Of a DNA stretch of 64,000 nucleotides, positions 26,622 to 36,326 are shown one piece after another. Position 1 is the first letter of the stretch. Every line of letters begins with the position of its first letter. This stretch comes from Bacteroidia bacterium (GTDB lineage: Bacteria; Bacteroidota; Bacteroidia; J057), in contig JALEFZ010000055.1 in the NCBI GenBank assembly GCA_022760475.1, positions 310,001-374,000 of the forward strand. Direction: 5' to 3'. A program made the position numbers and the translations under genes. Below the pieces are notes generated by a model. It had not been told where the DNA came from. It saw nothing but the letters and a program-made list of their open reading frames with translations, and searched no databases.

Positions 26622-28211
26622 CTATTTGGCATAAGCCACGGCGCGTTTTTCACGGATTACAGTAATTTTAATATGGCCGGGATATTGCATGTCTTTCATG
26701 ATTCTTTGCGAAATATCAAAGGCCAATTGATCTGCTTTCTCATCGGTGACTTTCTCACTTTCTACGATTACTCGTAATTCACGTCCTGCCTGGATCGCGT
26801 AGGTTTTCATCACACCTGGGTAAGACAAGGCAAGGTCTTCCAATTCTTTCAATCTTTGAATGTAGCTTTCTACAATCTCGCGGCGAGCTCCTGGACGTGA
26901 ACCACTGATGGCATCACAAGCCTGAACTATAGGAGAAATCAGGCAGTTCATTTCAATTTCGTCGTGGTGAGCACCAATGGCGTTACACACATCCGGATGT
27001 TCTCCAAATTTCTTGGCGAGTTCCATACCCAACAATGCGTGGGGAAGATCATTGTGCTCCTCGGCTACCTTACCGATGTCATGCAGCAAGCCAGCTCGTT
27101 TTGCTTTTTTTACGTCCAGCTTTAGTTCTGAAGCCATGATTGCACAAAGATTCGCAACCTCTCTAGAGTGCTTCAGGAGATTTTGACCATAGGAAGAACG
27201 GTATTTCATGCGGCCAACCATTTTGATCAACTCTGGCCTCAAGCCATGGATTCCCAAGTCAATCACAGTTCTTTCTCCTATCTCAATGATCTCCTCAGTG
27301 ATTTTCTTCTCCGTCTTTTTTACAACCTCCTCGATCCTCGCTGGGTGAATACGGCCATCTGTAACCAGTTTGTGGAGAGAAAGCCTTGCAATCTCTCTCC
27401 TTACAGGATCAAATCCTGAAAGGATAATCGCTTCCGGTGTATCGTCAACGATGATTTCGATGCCTGTTGCCATTTCAAGGGCCCGAATGTTCCTCCCCTC
27501 ACGACCGATGATTCGTCCTTTGATCTCATCATTTTCAAGCGGGAATACAGTTACTGTATTTTCGATTGCCTGCTCCGCGGCAGTTCTCTGGATCGTCTCG
27601 ATGATGATTTTTTTCGCCTGCTTATTGGCTTGAAGCTTGGCTTCCTCAAGGATGTCCTTCACATAGGCAGATGCTTCTGTTTGAGCTTCTTCCTTCAAAG
27701 CTTCAACCAGTTTTTCCTTGGCTTCTTCGGCAGAAAGGCCTGCAATTTTTTCAAGGTCTAGCACTTGCTTGCTGCGAAGTTTCTCCAACTCCTCCTGTCT
27801 TTTTCCAACGAGTTCAACCTGTTTGCTCAGGTTTTCACGAATGGTAGAAAGTTGTTTTTCCTGCTGCTTGAAGGTCTGATATTCTTTCTTGGCCTTGTCT
27901 TCCTTGGATTGAATGTTTGATTCTCTTTGACTCAGCTTTTTCTGGATAGAATCCAGTTTTTCTTTCTGCTTCTTCGCATTTTGCTCAAATTTATTTTTGA
28001 GTTGCTGGTACTTTTCGTTGGCCTTGTTGATTTTATCCTGCTTAATGTTTTGGCCTTTAAGCTCGGCTTCTTTAACAATGCTTTCAGCTTTAACCTTGGC
28101 CGTCTCTATCATTTTTGAGTTCGCCGCTGATAGCAAATATCTATTTATAAGATATCCCAGAACCAGCCCTACAATCAGGGCAACGATTCCAGCTACGATT
28201 GTCCATAACAT
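26622..28211 (-). CDS. rny: ribonuclease Y
   Basis: 529 residues, the normal length. An N-terminal membrane helix ([18 protein letters not shown]) is followed by a long Lys/Glu/Gln-rich coiled coil (about 30-205), a KH domain with [17 protein letters not shown], and an HD domain ([26 protein letters not shown]) carrying the metal-binding His-Asp. It ends with the conserved [12 protein letters not shown]. RNase Y is a membrane-anchored endoribonuclease that initiates mRNA decay. The gene is last in the run pheT - coiled-coil gene - zapA - rny on the minus strand and lies 80 bp after zapA. Confidence 0.98.
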   Translation of the reverse strand: MLWTIVAGIVALIVGLVLGYLINRYLLSAANSKMIETAKVKAESIVKEAELKGQNIKQDKINKANEKYQQLKNKFEQNAKKQKEKLDSIQKKLSQRESNIQSKEDKAKKEYQTFKQQEKQLSTIRENLSKQVELVGKRQEELEKLRSKQVLDLEKIAGLSAEEAKEKLVEALKEEAQTEASAYVKDILEEAKLQANKQAKKIIIETIQRTAAEQAIENTVTVFPLENDEIKGRIIGREGRNIRALEMATGIEIIVDDTPEAIILSGFDPVRREIARLSLHKLVTDGRIHPARIEEVVKKTEKKITEEIIEIGERTVIDLGIHGLRPELIKMVGRMKYRSSYGQNLLKHSREVANLCAIMASELKLDVKKAKRAGLLHDIGKVAEEHNDLPHALLGMELAKKFGEHPDVCNAIGAHHDEIEMNCLISPIVQACDAISGSRPGARREIVESYIQRLKELEDLALSYPGVMKTYAIQAGRELRVIVESEKVTDEKADQLAFDISQRIMKDMQYPGHIKITVIREKRAVAYAK

Positions 28212-28291
28212 ATGTGTATATCAAATTAAATGTGAAAAACCATATGGTGGAACACATCCGGTAGAAGATGGGAAGTCGGAAGGAATGTTGA

Positions 28292-28594
28292 TCAAGAATT
28301 ATCAACCAACTCAATGGCTTGATCCAGTTTCTCGTCAAGGGAGGATACCTCATTAAGAAGTGTCTGGAATTCAGTCTCTTGCTTGCGCTTTTCGCTTAGA
28401 AACTCTGTCATGATGTCCAGACAGCACATAATTGCAATGTTCAGGTCGTCCTGATTTTTATACTCAGCCTTAAAGGCTTTGATTTTTGCATTTATTCTTT
28501 CAGCTGCATCTTTTATCACAGCTGCTTCCTCGGTATCAACCTTCGCTGGAAACTGGCGGCCAAAGACTGTAATTATAATGGAATGCTTTTCCAA
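28292..28594 (-). CDS. zapA: cell division protein ZapA
   Basis: 100 residues. The only plausible start is TTG at 28594, giving MEKHSIIITVFGRQFPAKV, the ZapA N-terminal strand-turn; no ATG exists upstream in frame. The core DAAERINAKIKAFKAEYKNQDDLNIAIMCCLDI and the C-terminal coiled coil (TEFQTLLNEVSSLDEKLDQAIEL) are typical. ZapA is a cytosolic tetramer that bundles FtsZ filaments at the division site. It lies 26 bp downstream of the coiled-coil gene and upstream of rny. Confidence 0.92.
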   Translation of the reverse strand: MEKHSIIITVFGRQFPAKVDTEEAAVIKDAAERINAKIKAFKAEYKNQDDLNIAIMCCLDIMTEFLSEKRKQETEFQTLLNEVSSLDEKLDQAIELVDNS

Positions 28595-28620
28595 CGTCTT
28601 TCCAATTTTACCAGTTTATG

Positions 28621-28908
28621 CTACTCACCAAAATTATTCAGACAAATGTCTATTTCTTTCAAATACCAATCAATTTTTTCCTGAATAGCCACGCGATCTT
28701 CGGGATTTGTCAAGCTCTTGCTCAATTTCACAGCCTCGTATCGCTCGACCATCAGATCATAATCTCTTTTCTGATTGTGGAGGGCTTCCTCAGCCTCCTC
28801 CAGACGAAGCTCAAGCTCATGACGCTCCCCCTGAAGAACTAACAATTGCTTCTCCAATACAGCAATTTTCTTACTTAGTCCTTGCAATTTTAGGAGTAAA
28901 TCATTCAT
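28621..28908 (-). CDS. small coiled-coil protein next to zapA (ZapB-like in form)
   Basis: 95 residues, nearly all helical: heptads run from LLKLQGLSKKIAVLEKQL through LEEAEEALHNQKRDY to the end, followed by NPEDRVAIQEKIDWYLKEIDICL, a C-terminal motif I recall in the conserved pheT-zapA spacer gene of Bacteroidota. The size and coiled-coil form resemble ZapB, the ZapA partner, but that link rests on position and shape only. It begins at ATG 28908, with a second ATG four bases later out of frame. It is in the same minus-strand run as zapA and rny. Confidence 0.82.
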   Translation of the reverse strand: MNDLLLKLQGLSKKIAVLEKQLLVLQGERHELELRLEEAEEALHNQKRDYDLMVERYEAVKLSKSLTNPEDRVAIQEKIDWYLKEIDICLNNFGE

Positions 28909-29016
28909 TCTCTTGATGCTCCATTAATCAAATTAAATTATTTTTTCCCATTAATCAAAAGCAGCAGGGATATAGATGGATATGATCATGCCACTCTCTT
29001 CAAAGGAAAATTGATC

Positions 29017-31422
29017 TTATTTCCTGATCTCTGCCTTGATTTCTTTTTCCAACAACTGAACTGCCCTTTGGGTAATTTTTTCAGCTGCAGAATCTGCCAA
29101 GGTTTTTTTCTCATCCTGAAGCTCAAATGAAATCAGGTAACTTTTCTTATCCTCAGGGATACCCTTGCCCATGTACACGTCATGTAATTCCACCTTCTTG
29201 ATCAGCTTTGGGTTGGCTTTGAAAACCAGATCTCTGATTTCAGCGAAACTTGTGTACTTGTCGATCATCAAACTCAAGTCCCTGCGAATGCTTGGATACT
29301 GCGAAATCTCTCTAAACTCAGTTTTTAAGCCAAAGTAAATATCAGACAGTTTACCCCAGTCAATGAGCATATGGAAGACCTCATTGCGCATTTCAAATCT
29401 CTCTGCCAATTCTGCCTTTATAAGGCCGTACTTCAGGATTAACTTTCCATCTACCAGCATTTCAAGGCCATAAGCAAACTCTGAATGATCGGTTTCCCTG
29501 ATTTTTCCTTCGATTCCAAACCATTTTTGGAGCCTCTCTACCTCCTTCGTGAGTGTTTGCAGGCTCACTTTTGGGGCTTTTTCCTCAAAATGCATGGGGT
29601 GTCTAGCCCCCGTAACTGTCAATGCTAGCCACTCTTGTTCGTGGGTTCCCTGACCAGTTTGCTTATAGGTTTTTCCAAATTCAAAGAAAGCCAAATCAGG
29701 GCTCTGCCTATTCTGGTTGTAACGAATGGATTCCAACGCTCCCTGGACCATGGATTGGCGGAGGATATTCAATTCTTCACTCAAAGGGTTTAGGATAGGC
29801 ACAGCCTTGTCATCACCGAATTCTCCCGCAACAAGTGAATTGGTAAGGATTTCATGAAAACCACTTCCTGCAAGGTAGTTTGCATAGGTTTCACGGAGGC
29901 GGTGCATGTCCTTATAGGGACGGAAATTTAGGCTACCGTTGATTTTGGAAGGAATTTCGACATTGTTGTAGCCATATACGCGCAGAATATCTTCGATTAC
30001 GTCAACATCTCTTTGAACATCAACACGATACTGAGGAACCGTTAGGTGAAGGATATCTCCATCCTCTTCGACTCCAATCTCAAGTGCCGCCAGGATCTCA
30101 AGTACGGTTTCCTTTGAAATATCTTTCCCAATCAGCCTAAATGTCTTTTTCAAAGACAAGTCTACTTCAAATGGTGCGAAGTCATCCAACACAATGTCTT
30201 CCATCGCTGAAGCTGTACCCCCTGCGATTTCTACAATCAGACTCGCAGCCCTCAAGGCAGAGGTTGGTGTCATGTGTGGATCTACTCCTCTTTCAAATCG
30301 GAATGAGGAATCGCTGTTGATGCCTAATCTTTTTGCCGTTCTCCTGACTGTTCCAGGATCAAAGTAGGCACATTCCAGAAAGACATTTTTGGTCTCATGG
30401 CTTACTCCCGAATTCAACCCACCCATGGTTCCTGCGATGCAAAGTGGCTTCTTTGTATCATTGATTAGCAGATCCGAATCTGGAAGCAGTTCTTTTTCCC
30501 CATCCACGAGTGTTTCGAAGGAGGTCTTTTCAGATAGGGTATCAACAATGATTTTCCCTCCTTCAATTTTATCTGCATCAAATGCGTGAAGGGGATTTCC
30601 CAGTTCGTGCAAGACGAAATTGGTGATGTCAACGACATTGTTTATGGGCTTCAGGCCAATAGTTCTAAGCCTTTTTTGAAGCCATTCGGGGCTTTCCTTT
30701 ACTTCTACTCCTTCAATGTAAATGGAAGTATATCTTTTACACTTATCCGTTGCCTTGATTTCGACAGGGATAGGATTTTTCTTTTTGAGTTTGGTGGGGT
30801 CCAGGCTAATGTTGGGAAGTTTTAGCTCAGAAATATCTCTTTTGTAGGCAGCGAGGTCCCTTGCAGCTCCATAATGAGAGGCACCATCTACCCTGTTGGG
30901 AGTCAATTCGATTTCCAGGACATAGTCTTTATCCATGTCTGCTACCGTATTGAATGGCGTACCGGGAGTAAGGCCTTCTTCCAAAACCATGATCCCGTCG
31001 TGGCTCTGACCCAGTCCGAGCTCATCTTCGGCACAAATCATTCCCATAGAAACCTCACCCCTGATTTTGCCTTTTTTGATCTTCAGGCCTTTCTCTTCTT
31101 CGCTTCCAAAGGGATAAAGCACGGTTCCAACCGTAGCGACAGGCACTTTCTGACCAGCAGCAACATTGGGTGCACCACAGACAATCTGGAGAGGTTCTTC
31201 TCCTCCGACATCTACGGTCGTAACACGAAGTTTGTCTGCATTGGGATGCTGGACAGCTGTGAGGACATGGCCCACAAGCACGCCTTCAAGGTTTCCCTTG
31301 ACACCTCCTACTTCTTCTACTTTTCCGATTTCAAGCCCAAGCATTGTCAGGATGACTTTTATTTCTTCCGGACTTTGGTCTATATCAATGTATTCTTTGA
31401 GCCAATTGTAGGAGATTTTCAT
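29017..31422 (-). CDS. pheT: phenylalanyl-tRNA synthetase beta subunit
   Basis: 801 residues, the full length. Domains in order: N-terminal MKISYNWLKEYIDI, the tRNA-binding EMAP-like domain (LVGHVLTAVQHPNADKL, IVCGAPNVAAGQKVPVA), the B3/B4 editing domain (VVDITNFVLHELGNPLHAFD), B5 (VDVQRDVDVIEDILRVYGYNNV), the catalytic-like module (ILTNSLV, LNPLSEELNILRQSM) and a C-terminal anticodon-binding fold (FREISQYPSIRRDLSL). It forms the (alpha-beta)2 enzyme with PheS, which is not in the window. The first gene of the minus-strand pheT-zapA-rny run. Confidence 0.99.
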   Translation of the reverse strand: MKISYNWLKEYIDIDQSPEEIKVILTMLGLEIGKVEEVGGVKGNLEGVLVGHVLTAVQHPNADKLRVTTVDVGGEEPLQIVCGAPNVAAGQKVPVATVGTVLYPFGSEEEKGLKIKKGKIRGEVSMGMICAEDELGLGQSHDGIMVLEEGLTPGTPFNTVADMDKDYVLEIELTPNRVDGASHYGAARDLAAYKRDISELKLPNISLDPTKLKKKNPIPVEIKATDKCKRYTSIYIEGVEVKESPEWLQKRLRTIGLKPINNVVDITNFVLHELGNPLHAFDADKIEGGKIIVDTLSEKTSFETLVDGEKELLPDSDLLINDTKKPLCIAGTMGGLNSGVSHETKNVFLECAYFDPGTVRRTAKRLGINSDSSFRFERGVDPHMTPTSALRAASLIVEIAGGTASAMEDIVLDDFAPFEVDLSLKKTFRLIGKDISKETVLEILAALEIGVEEDGDILHLTVPQYRVDVQRDVDVIEDILRVYGYNNVEIPSKINGSLNFRPYKDMHRLRETYANYLAGSGFHEILTNSLVAGEFGDDKAVPILNPLSEELNILRQSMVQGALESIRYNQNRQSPDLAFFEFGKTYKQTGQGTHEQEWLALTVTGARHPMHFEEKAPKVSLQTLTKEVERLQKWFGIEGKIRETDHSEFAYGLEMLVDGKLILKYGLIKAELAERFEMRNEVFHMLIDWGKLSDIYFGLKTEFREISQYPSIRRDLSLMIDKYTSFAEIRDLVFKANPKLIKKVELHDVYMGKGIPEDKKSYLISFELQDEKKTLADSAAEKITQRAVQLLEKEIKAEIRK

Positions 31423-31647
31423 GACCTCTTAAAAAAAATTATAATGAAACTTACACCCTTTTCAGGCAAGGGCAAATGTAGGCAAAGGATCTGAAAAAAT
31501 CTTTCTCGAGAGGCTTTTTGGAGCAAATAGGTAAAACAATGTCATCCATTGTTTGGGAATTGTAAAATCAGGCTCCACGAATAGGCATACGAGGCAGATA
31601 CTTACTAAGTTAGCCCATACACGTCCTGTCAGAATAAATTTGATTCC

Positions 31648-32715
31648 ATGAATGCTACATTTACCTCCGTCCTCCTTTGCTTATTCCTTGTAGCTGGTAC
31701 CTTTTTGGGTCCAATTAATGCCCAAGAGATAGATGCTCCAGCTTTCAAATTACCTGAAGATAAACAAATTGAATCCTGGTTGGAAGAGATGAAAATCCCT
31801 GCCGTTGGGGTGATTGCTATACAGAAGGGGAGACCTATTCAGGCCACTGTTTTAGGTGAAAAAAGAAAGGGTGAGAAAGCTGATTTCAAAACCCTTTTTG
31901 ATGTAGCTTCACTGACTAAATCATTTTCGACCCACTTGGTGCTGAAGTTAGCATCTAATGGAAATTGGGACTTGGAAGAACCTCTTTATAAATATTGGGT
32001 AGATCCTGATGTCGCTGCAGATTCTCGACATAAAAAATTAAACAGCCTCCATTGTCTTGGACATAAAAGCGGATTCTCCAACTGGAGATGGATGGAAGAA
32101 GATAAAAAGCTAAAATTTAATTTTCATCCAGGAGAAAAGGTGATGTATTCTGGAGAGGGCTTTGAATACCTGAAAAAGGCCGTCGAAAAGAAAACAGCTA
32201 AATCATTTGATCACCTGATGGACTCTTTGATATTTACTCCCTTGGGCCTCGAACGAAGCTATTTGGTTTGGGATGATAACAAAACTCCGGAGGGACATGT
32301 GGCCCACGGGACTGATAAAGAGGGCAAGTGGCTGGAATTCAGGGAGTCCAGGAAGGTATTTGCATCGGATAACTTGTTGATAAGTCTTCAGGATTGTGGC
32401 CTCTTCATGAACTATGTCCTTGAAGGCGCTGACCTGGAAAAAGATATTTACCAAAAAATGATCAGCCCAGTAGGAGAGATGAAAGAAGGAGTGGGAATTG
32501 GCCTTGGATGGGTGATTTTTGAGGACTTGCCCAATGGTGAGTATGCCCTTTTCAATGCAGGAAGTGATCCGGGAGTAAATGCTGTCATGGTCATTTTACC
32601 CAGGTCTCAACGTGCCCTGGCTATCTTCACCAATGGAGACAATGGCCGAGGGCTAATCATGAGAATTCTGTCCGAGTCCCTTGATGTCGGTAAAAGTATG
32701 CTTGAAAGGCTTTGA
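31648..32715 (+). CDS. secreted serine hydrolase, class C beta-lactamase fold
   Basis: 355 residues with a signal peptide ending near INAQ. The catalytic SxxK is SLTK in FDVASLTKSF (about residue 92-95), and the second motif reads YSG in VMYSGEGFEYL in place of the usual YSN or YAN. The third motif is NAG in LFNAGSDPGVNA, where HxG or KTG is normal; this may lower or change activity. LGLERSYLVWDD is the usual post-motif segment. Family members include D-Ala-D-Ala peptidases and esterases; the substrate is unknown. It converges with purQ with only three bases between the stop codons. Confidence 0.88.
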   Translation: MNATFTSVLLCLFLVAGTFLGPINAQEIDAPAFKLPEDKQIESWLEEMKIPAVGVIAIQKGRPIQATVLGEKRKGEKADFKTLFDVASLTKSFSTHLVLKLASNGNWDLEEPLYKYWVDPDVAADSRHKKLNSLHCLGHKSGFSNWRWMEEDKKLKFNFHPGEKVMYSGEGFEYLKKAVEKKTAKSFDHLMDSLIFTPLGLERSYLVWDDNKTPEGHVAHGTDKEGKWLEFRESRKVFASDNLLISLQDCGLFMNYVLEGADLEKDIYQKMISPVGEMKEGVGIGLGWVIFEDLPNGEYALFNAGSDPGVNAVMVILPRSQRALAIFTNGDNGRGLIMRILSESLDVGKSMLERL

Positions 32716-32718
32716 TCT

Positions 32719-33393
32719 TTAAAGGATCATTTCCAGGATGGTCTTTCCATCGATGTTTCCAAGAATTTCGTCAGCAGCCCTTTCAGGGTGAGGCATCATG
32801 CCAAAGACATTTTTACCTGAGTTGGTGATTCCTGCAATGTTGTCAAGGCTTCCATTCGGATTGGATTCAGGAGTAAAAAGTCCCTCTTCGTTGCAGTACC
32901 TGAACAGGATTTGATCGTTGTCCTCCAATTTTTTCTTTACATCCTCAGAGCAGTAGAAATTTCCTTCTGCGTGAGCAATGGGCACCTTGTAGGCACGATC
33001 CTCCAGACCTGCGGTGATTTTGGCTGTCTTACTGACTGGTCTCACGAAGACATTTTTGCAGACAAAATTCATGGAGTCATTTCTCAGCAACGCTCCATCA
33101 AGCAGACCTGATTCGGTAAGCATTTGGAAACCGTTGCATATACCGATGACATACCCGCCCTTATTAGCATGGGCTACAACTTCTTCCATGATGGGTGAGA
33201 AACGGGCAATAGCTCCTGACCTTAGGTAATCTCCATAAGAGAAACCGCCAGGGAGAAATACAACATCTGAAGATTGTAGGTCTCTGTCCTTGTGCCAAAG
33301 GTTAACCACTTCCTGACCGAGGTTATTTTGTAGGCTGTAGATGAGGTCGTCATCACAGTTGCTACCTGGAAATGTAATTACTCCGAATTTCAT
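32719..33393 (-). CDS. purQ: phosphoribosylformylglycinamidine synthase subunit I (PurQ)
   Basis: 224 residues. This is the glutaminase subunit of the multi-subunit FGAM synthase in purine synthesis. It opens with KFGVITFPGSNCDDDLI; the nucleophile Cys lies in GICNGFQML and the His-Glu pair in MMPHPERA, with SYGDYLRSGAIA as a further family motif. The length matches bacterial PurQ, meaning that separate PurL and PurS are expected elsewhere (not seen here). Its start overlaps the 3' end of the upstream membrane protein gene by 32 bp. Confidence 0.98.
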   Translation of the reverse strand: MKFGVITFPGSNCDDDLIYSLQNNLGQEVVNLWHKDRDLQSSDVVFLPGGFSYGDYLRSGAIARFSPIMEEVVAHANKGGYVIGICNGFQMLTESGLLDGALLRNDSMNFVCKNVFVRPVSKTAKITAGLEDRAYKVPIAHAEGNFYCSEDVKKKLEDNDQILFRYCNEEGLFTPESNPNGSLDNIAGITNSGKNVFGMMPHPERAADEILGNIDGKTILEMIL

Positions 33394-34924
33394 GCTTCAA
33401 AGTTATGTTTTTTCTGCGATAGATGGGATAGTTTCCGAGGTCTACCCTTTCATATTTTTCTCCGATGGAGGGATACCGATCCTTGAGCGATACAAATTGA
33501 TCCCTGGGATCAAGTATCAGGCCAGGTGGCGAACTTTGGAATTGGAGGAAGAAGGAACGATCTGTTTCCAGTTTACTGATCAATTTTTCTTCCTGACCCT
33601 TCGATAAAACAGGAATTTTATATGCAGAAATCCTGAAATCTGTGTACTTGTTTGGGCAGGGATAACCAAGCCATGTGTAAAGTGCTGGCTGATAATCCAT
33701 GATCCAGATTCCCCCTTCAACGGAGTCATTTTTCAAATACTCTTTGATAGGGAGAGATTCTGAGAGTTCAAGCCAATTGTATGTAGTCCAAACAGTAGAA
33801 ATGGGTTCTGTTGCGAGGGTCTCAATTTTATGAGAAAAGTAATACCTGTACTGGTACAGGGGCCATGCAAACAGCAGGATGAAAACGAAAAGTCTAAATC
33901 TGTACAACCATTTAAATTCCATTATCCGACTACAATAAAAACTGGCAGGTACCGCCAACAATATGAAGTCATCAATCTGGAGCTGGTTCCATTTGGAAGC
34001 CAATAGAAAGATTGTCGCAAAAAGCCAGACGGACATGCTAACCTCTAAAGTTCTGATTTTGGCTACATAGGAAAAGAACTTGAGGCGATAATGTATCCAT
34101 CCAAATATCAAAAACAGCATGAGGAGTCCGTGGGTGAAAAACCAGCTTTGAATCTGTTCAACTACATGGTAATCGTAGCCCTCCCCAATATCCAGCCTCG
34201 CCCGGTCTATGTAGTAAAGCACTCCTATTTCGAAGAAATCATCCAGGTTTCCATTTACAAACAGCAAGATCAAGCCCAGAAAAATGGAGATTGATAGCCC
34301 ACCTACAAAGGCAAAAAGCTCATCCAGGTTTCCTTTACCTACTATGAGGTAGGTGAGCAAAATTGCCAAACTGATAAAAATACCTTTATAAGCAATCAAA
34401 ATGATCAGTCCCATCAAAAAACCAGCCCTGAGCATCAGTCGGTAGTTGATCCGCCGTCGATCTCCTAGTTCGAGGATACTCCAAACTGCCACCAGCGAAG
34501 GCAAAATGATGGCTAAGGATGTATTCAGTTCCTGGCTATGCCAGGGGAGACAGGTCAGGAAGACAAAAATGATGGCTGGGAGACCTGGGAGTTTTTGAAA
34601 TGGTTTGTATTGACCGATAAGTCCATTTAGAAAAATAGCTGTGATCCATATATAGATGCAGGTGAAAATATGGATCATCAAGAGGGAGTATTTGCCAAAG
34701 ATGATGTAGAAAAAGTAATAAACCCATACAAGAAATGGCGTACCCGCATGCCAGGCGTCTTGATAAAGGGTATTTCCATCAACCATGCGTTGTACAAGAA
34801 CCATGTAATGCGATTCTTCAGGCGTGAAAAGTGCTCCCTGAAGGGAAGGCAGCCTGAGAACCGGGATCAGAACAAGCAGGGCAATTACAACAGCCCCTGG
34901 TACATAGGAAAGTAAGCGAACCAC
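33362..34924 (-). CDS. polytopic membrane protein, GT-C glycosyltransferase-like
   Basis: 520 residues starting at GTG 34924; an in-frame TAA precedes and no earlier ATG exists. About ten to eleven hydrophobic helices (for example VVIALLVLIPVL, LLMIHIFTCIYIWITAIF, IIFVFLTCLPWHS, LFVFILLFAWPLYQY) are followed by a soluble C-terminal domain of about 130 residues. After helix 1 lies an acidic loop, FTPEESHY, in the place where GT-C enzymes (ArnT/PMT type) have their catalytic acidic residue. This suggests a lipid-phosphate-sugar transferase, but it is not proven. It overlaps purQ by 32 bp, so the two are translationally linked though functionally unrelated. Confidence 0.8.
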   Translation of the reverse strand: MVRLLSYVPGAVVIALLVLIPVLRLPSLQGALFTPEESHYMVLVQRMVDGNTLYQDAWHAGTPFLVWVYYFFYIIFGKYSLLMIHIFTCIYIWITAIFLNGLIGQYKPFQKLPGLPAIIFVFLTCLPWHSQELNTSLAIILPSLVAVWSILELGDRRRINYRLMLRAGFLMGLIILIAYKGIFISLAILLTYLIVGKGNLDELFAFVGGLSISIFLGLILLFVNGNLDDFFEIGVLYYIDRARLDIGEGYDYHVVEQIQSWFFTHGLLMLFLIFGWIHYRLKFFSYVAKIRTLEVSMSVWLFATIFLLASKWNQLQIDDFILLAVPASFYCSRIMEFKWLYRFRLFVFILLFAWPLYQYRYYFSHKIETLATEPISTVWTTYNWLELSESLPIKEYLKNDSVEGGIWIMDYQPALYTWLGYPCPNKYTDFRISAYKIPVLSKGQEEKLISKLETDRSFFLQFQSSPPGLILDPRDQFVSLKDRYPSIGEKYERVDLGNYPIYRRKNITLKHEIRSNYISR

Positions 34925-34998
34925 TAAGCCTTTCTCTTTGACTTAAAAAATTGTTATTTGGGCACAATAATAATCTTTTTCCTAACGACAATTGCATT

Positions 34999-35802
34999 TT
35001 GCAGGCCGAAAAACTCACAGCTCAAATTTTTCAGAAAAAATCCTTTCTCTGTATTGGATTGGATACTGATTTGAATCGAATTCCCGAATTTTTACAGGGA
35101 GAGCAAGATCCCGTCTTTGAATTCAACAAAAGGATCATCGAGGCTACCTCAGATCTTGCAGTGGCTTACAAGCCTAACCTGGCATTTTATGAGGCCATGG
35201 GGCCTTCGGGCTGGAGAAGTCTTGAGCGAACCCTGGAGGTTATTCCGGATGATATCATGGTTATTGCTGATGCAAAACGAGGAGATATTGGGAATACTGC
35301 CCGAAAATATGCCGAGACTTTTTTTCAGCGTTATGATTTTGAGGCAGTAACTGTAGCTCCCTACATGGGCAAGGATTCTGTCCAACCATTTTTGGAGTAT
35401 GAAGACAAATGGGTCTTCTTATTGGCACTGACCTCAAATGCAGGGGCCCAGGATTTTCAATACATCAGTGATGGGAAAACCCTCCATGAGCATGTACTGG
35501 AAAAGTCTCAATCTTGGGCAAATGAATCTGTCGGAGAACTTGGTTTTGTCGTGGGAGCTACCCGTCCTGAAGATCTGGGAAGGATTCGCCAGCTTGCACC
35601 CAAGTCCTGGTTTTTGGTGCCCGGTGTGGGTGCTCAGGGAGGGACAGTAGAAGAAGTTGCATCAGCAGCTTTAACTGATTTTGGTGGCTTGTTGGTAAAT
35701 TCTAGCAGGGGCATCATTTATGCTTCTAATGGGGCAGATTTCGCCCAGGCTGCAAGAAATGCTGCTTTGAATCTTCAACAAAAAATGGCGGAATTTCTAT
35801 AG
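34999..35802 (+). CDS. pyrF: orotidine 5'-phosphate decarboxylase (long PyrF type)
   Basis: About 267 residues. No ATG is available near the N-terminus: the frame is open from a TTG at 34951, and a TTG at 34999 gives LQAEKLTAQIFQKKSFLCIGLDTDL, the length expected for the family, so that is chosen. The catalytic motif is DAKRGDIGNTA (Lys and Asp), with VTVAPYMGKDSVQPF and the phosphate loop VPGVGAQGG. It catalyses the last step of UMP synthesis. This is the longer subfamily found in Bacteroidota, mycobacteria and Myxococcota. It is divergent from the membrane protein gene and converges with the GbsR-type regulator. Confidence 0.96.
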   Translation: MQAEKLTAQIFQKKSFLCIGLDTDLNRIPEFLQGEQDPVFEFNKRIIEATSDLAVAYKPNLAFYEAMGPSGWRSLERTLEVIPDDIMVIADAKRGDIGNTARKYAETFFQRYDFEAVTVAPYMGKDSVQPFLEYEDKWVFLLALTSNAGAQDFQYISDGKTLHEHVLEKSQSWANESVGELGFVVGATRPEDLGRIRQLAPKSWFLVPGVGAQGGTVEEVASAALTDFGGLLVNSSRGIIYASNGADFAQAARNAALNLQQKMAEFL

Positions 35803-35807
35803 GTCTC

Positions 35808-36326
35808 TTAGGCCTTTTTCCTGGAGAACATTGAAAAGAGGGTCTCGAAGAACCAGTTTCTCTCGGAGTTAACGGCGATATCTAGAAACTGGTCTGCCTG
35901 GCTCACAATCTGATGAAGATTGGTGACAGAATTGACGAAGGTGTTGATTTCTTCATTATTCCGATCTCCCTCTATTTGCTTGACTTCCTCAAGAACCTTT
36001 AGAACTGGCTTAAGCTCACGCTTTCTCCTTTCGATGATTACCTGTTGGGCTACTTGCCAGATGTCTTTCTCTGCGTAGAAGTATTCTCTTCTTTCTCCTG
36101 CTTTGTGCTCTTTGCTTACCAAGCCCCAATCGATGAGGGCACGTAGGTTCATATTGGCATTGCCTCGGGAAATATCCAAGGAACTCATAATTTCTTCAGC
36201 TGAAAGGGATACAGGTGTAACCAGCAAAAGGGCATGGACCTGTGCCATGGTACGGTTTATCCCCCAATGAGAGCCTAGTGCTCCCCACGCTTGTATAAAT
36301 TTCTCTTTGGCTTCCTCGAGTTGCAT
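35808..36326 (-). CDS. GbsR/MarR-family transcriptional regulator
   Basis: 172 residues. A winged-helix domain occupies about residues 20-95: INRTMAQVHALLLV, SLSAEEIMSSLDISRGNANMN (recognition helix) and LVSKEHKAGERREYF (wing). The KFIQAWGALGSHWGINR opening and the GERREYFYAEKDIW segment match the GbsR branch, which regulates osmolyte or membrane functions in other bacteria. The C-terminal helices probably dimerise and it ends in a basic tail (FSRKKA). Its target is unknown. It faces pyrF tail to tail with a five-base gap. Confidence 0.9.
   Translation of the reverse strand: MQLEEAKEKFIQAWGALGSHWGINRTMAQVHALLLVTPVSLSAEEIMSSLDISRGNANMNLRALIDWGLVSKEHKAGERREYFYAEKDIWQVAQQVIIERRKRELKPVLKVLEEVKQIEGDRNNEEINTFVNSVTNLHQIVSQADQFLDIAVNSERNWFFETLFSMFSRKKA

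Noticed and set aside
28212-28291. 6S RNA between zapA and rny
   Set aside because: In some bacteria 6S RNA lies near zapA, but only 80 bp are available here and no long bubble-containing hairpin was seen.
30874-31494. 206-codon plus-strand frame opposite pheT
   Set aside because: It is fully antisense to the conserved tRNA-binding region of pheT and shows no domain of its own.
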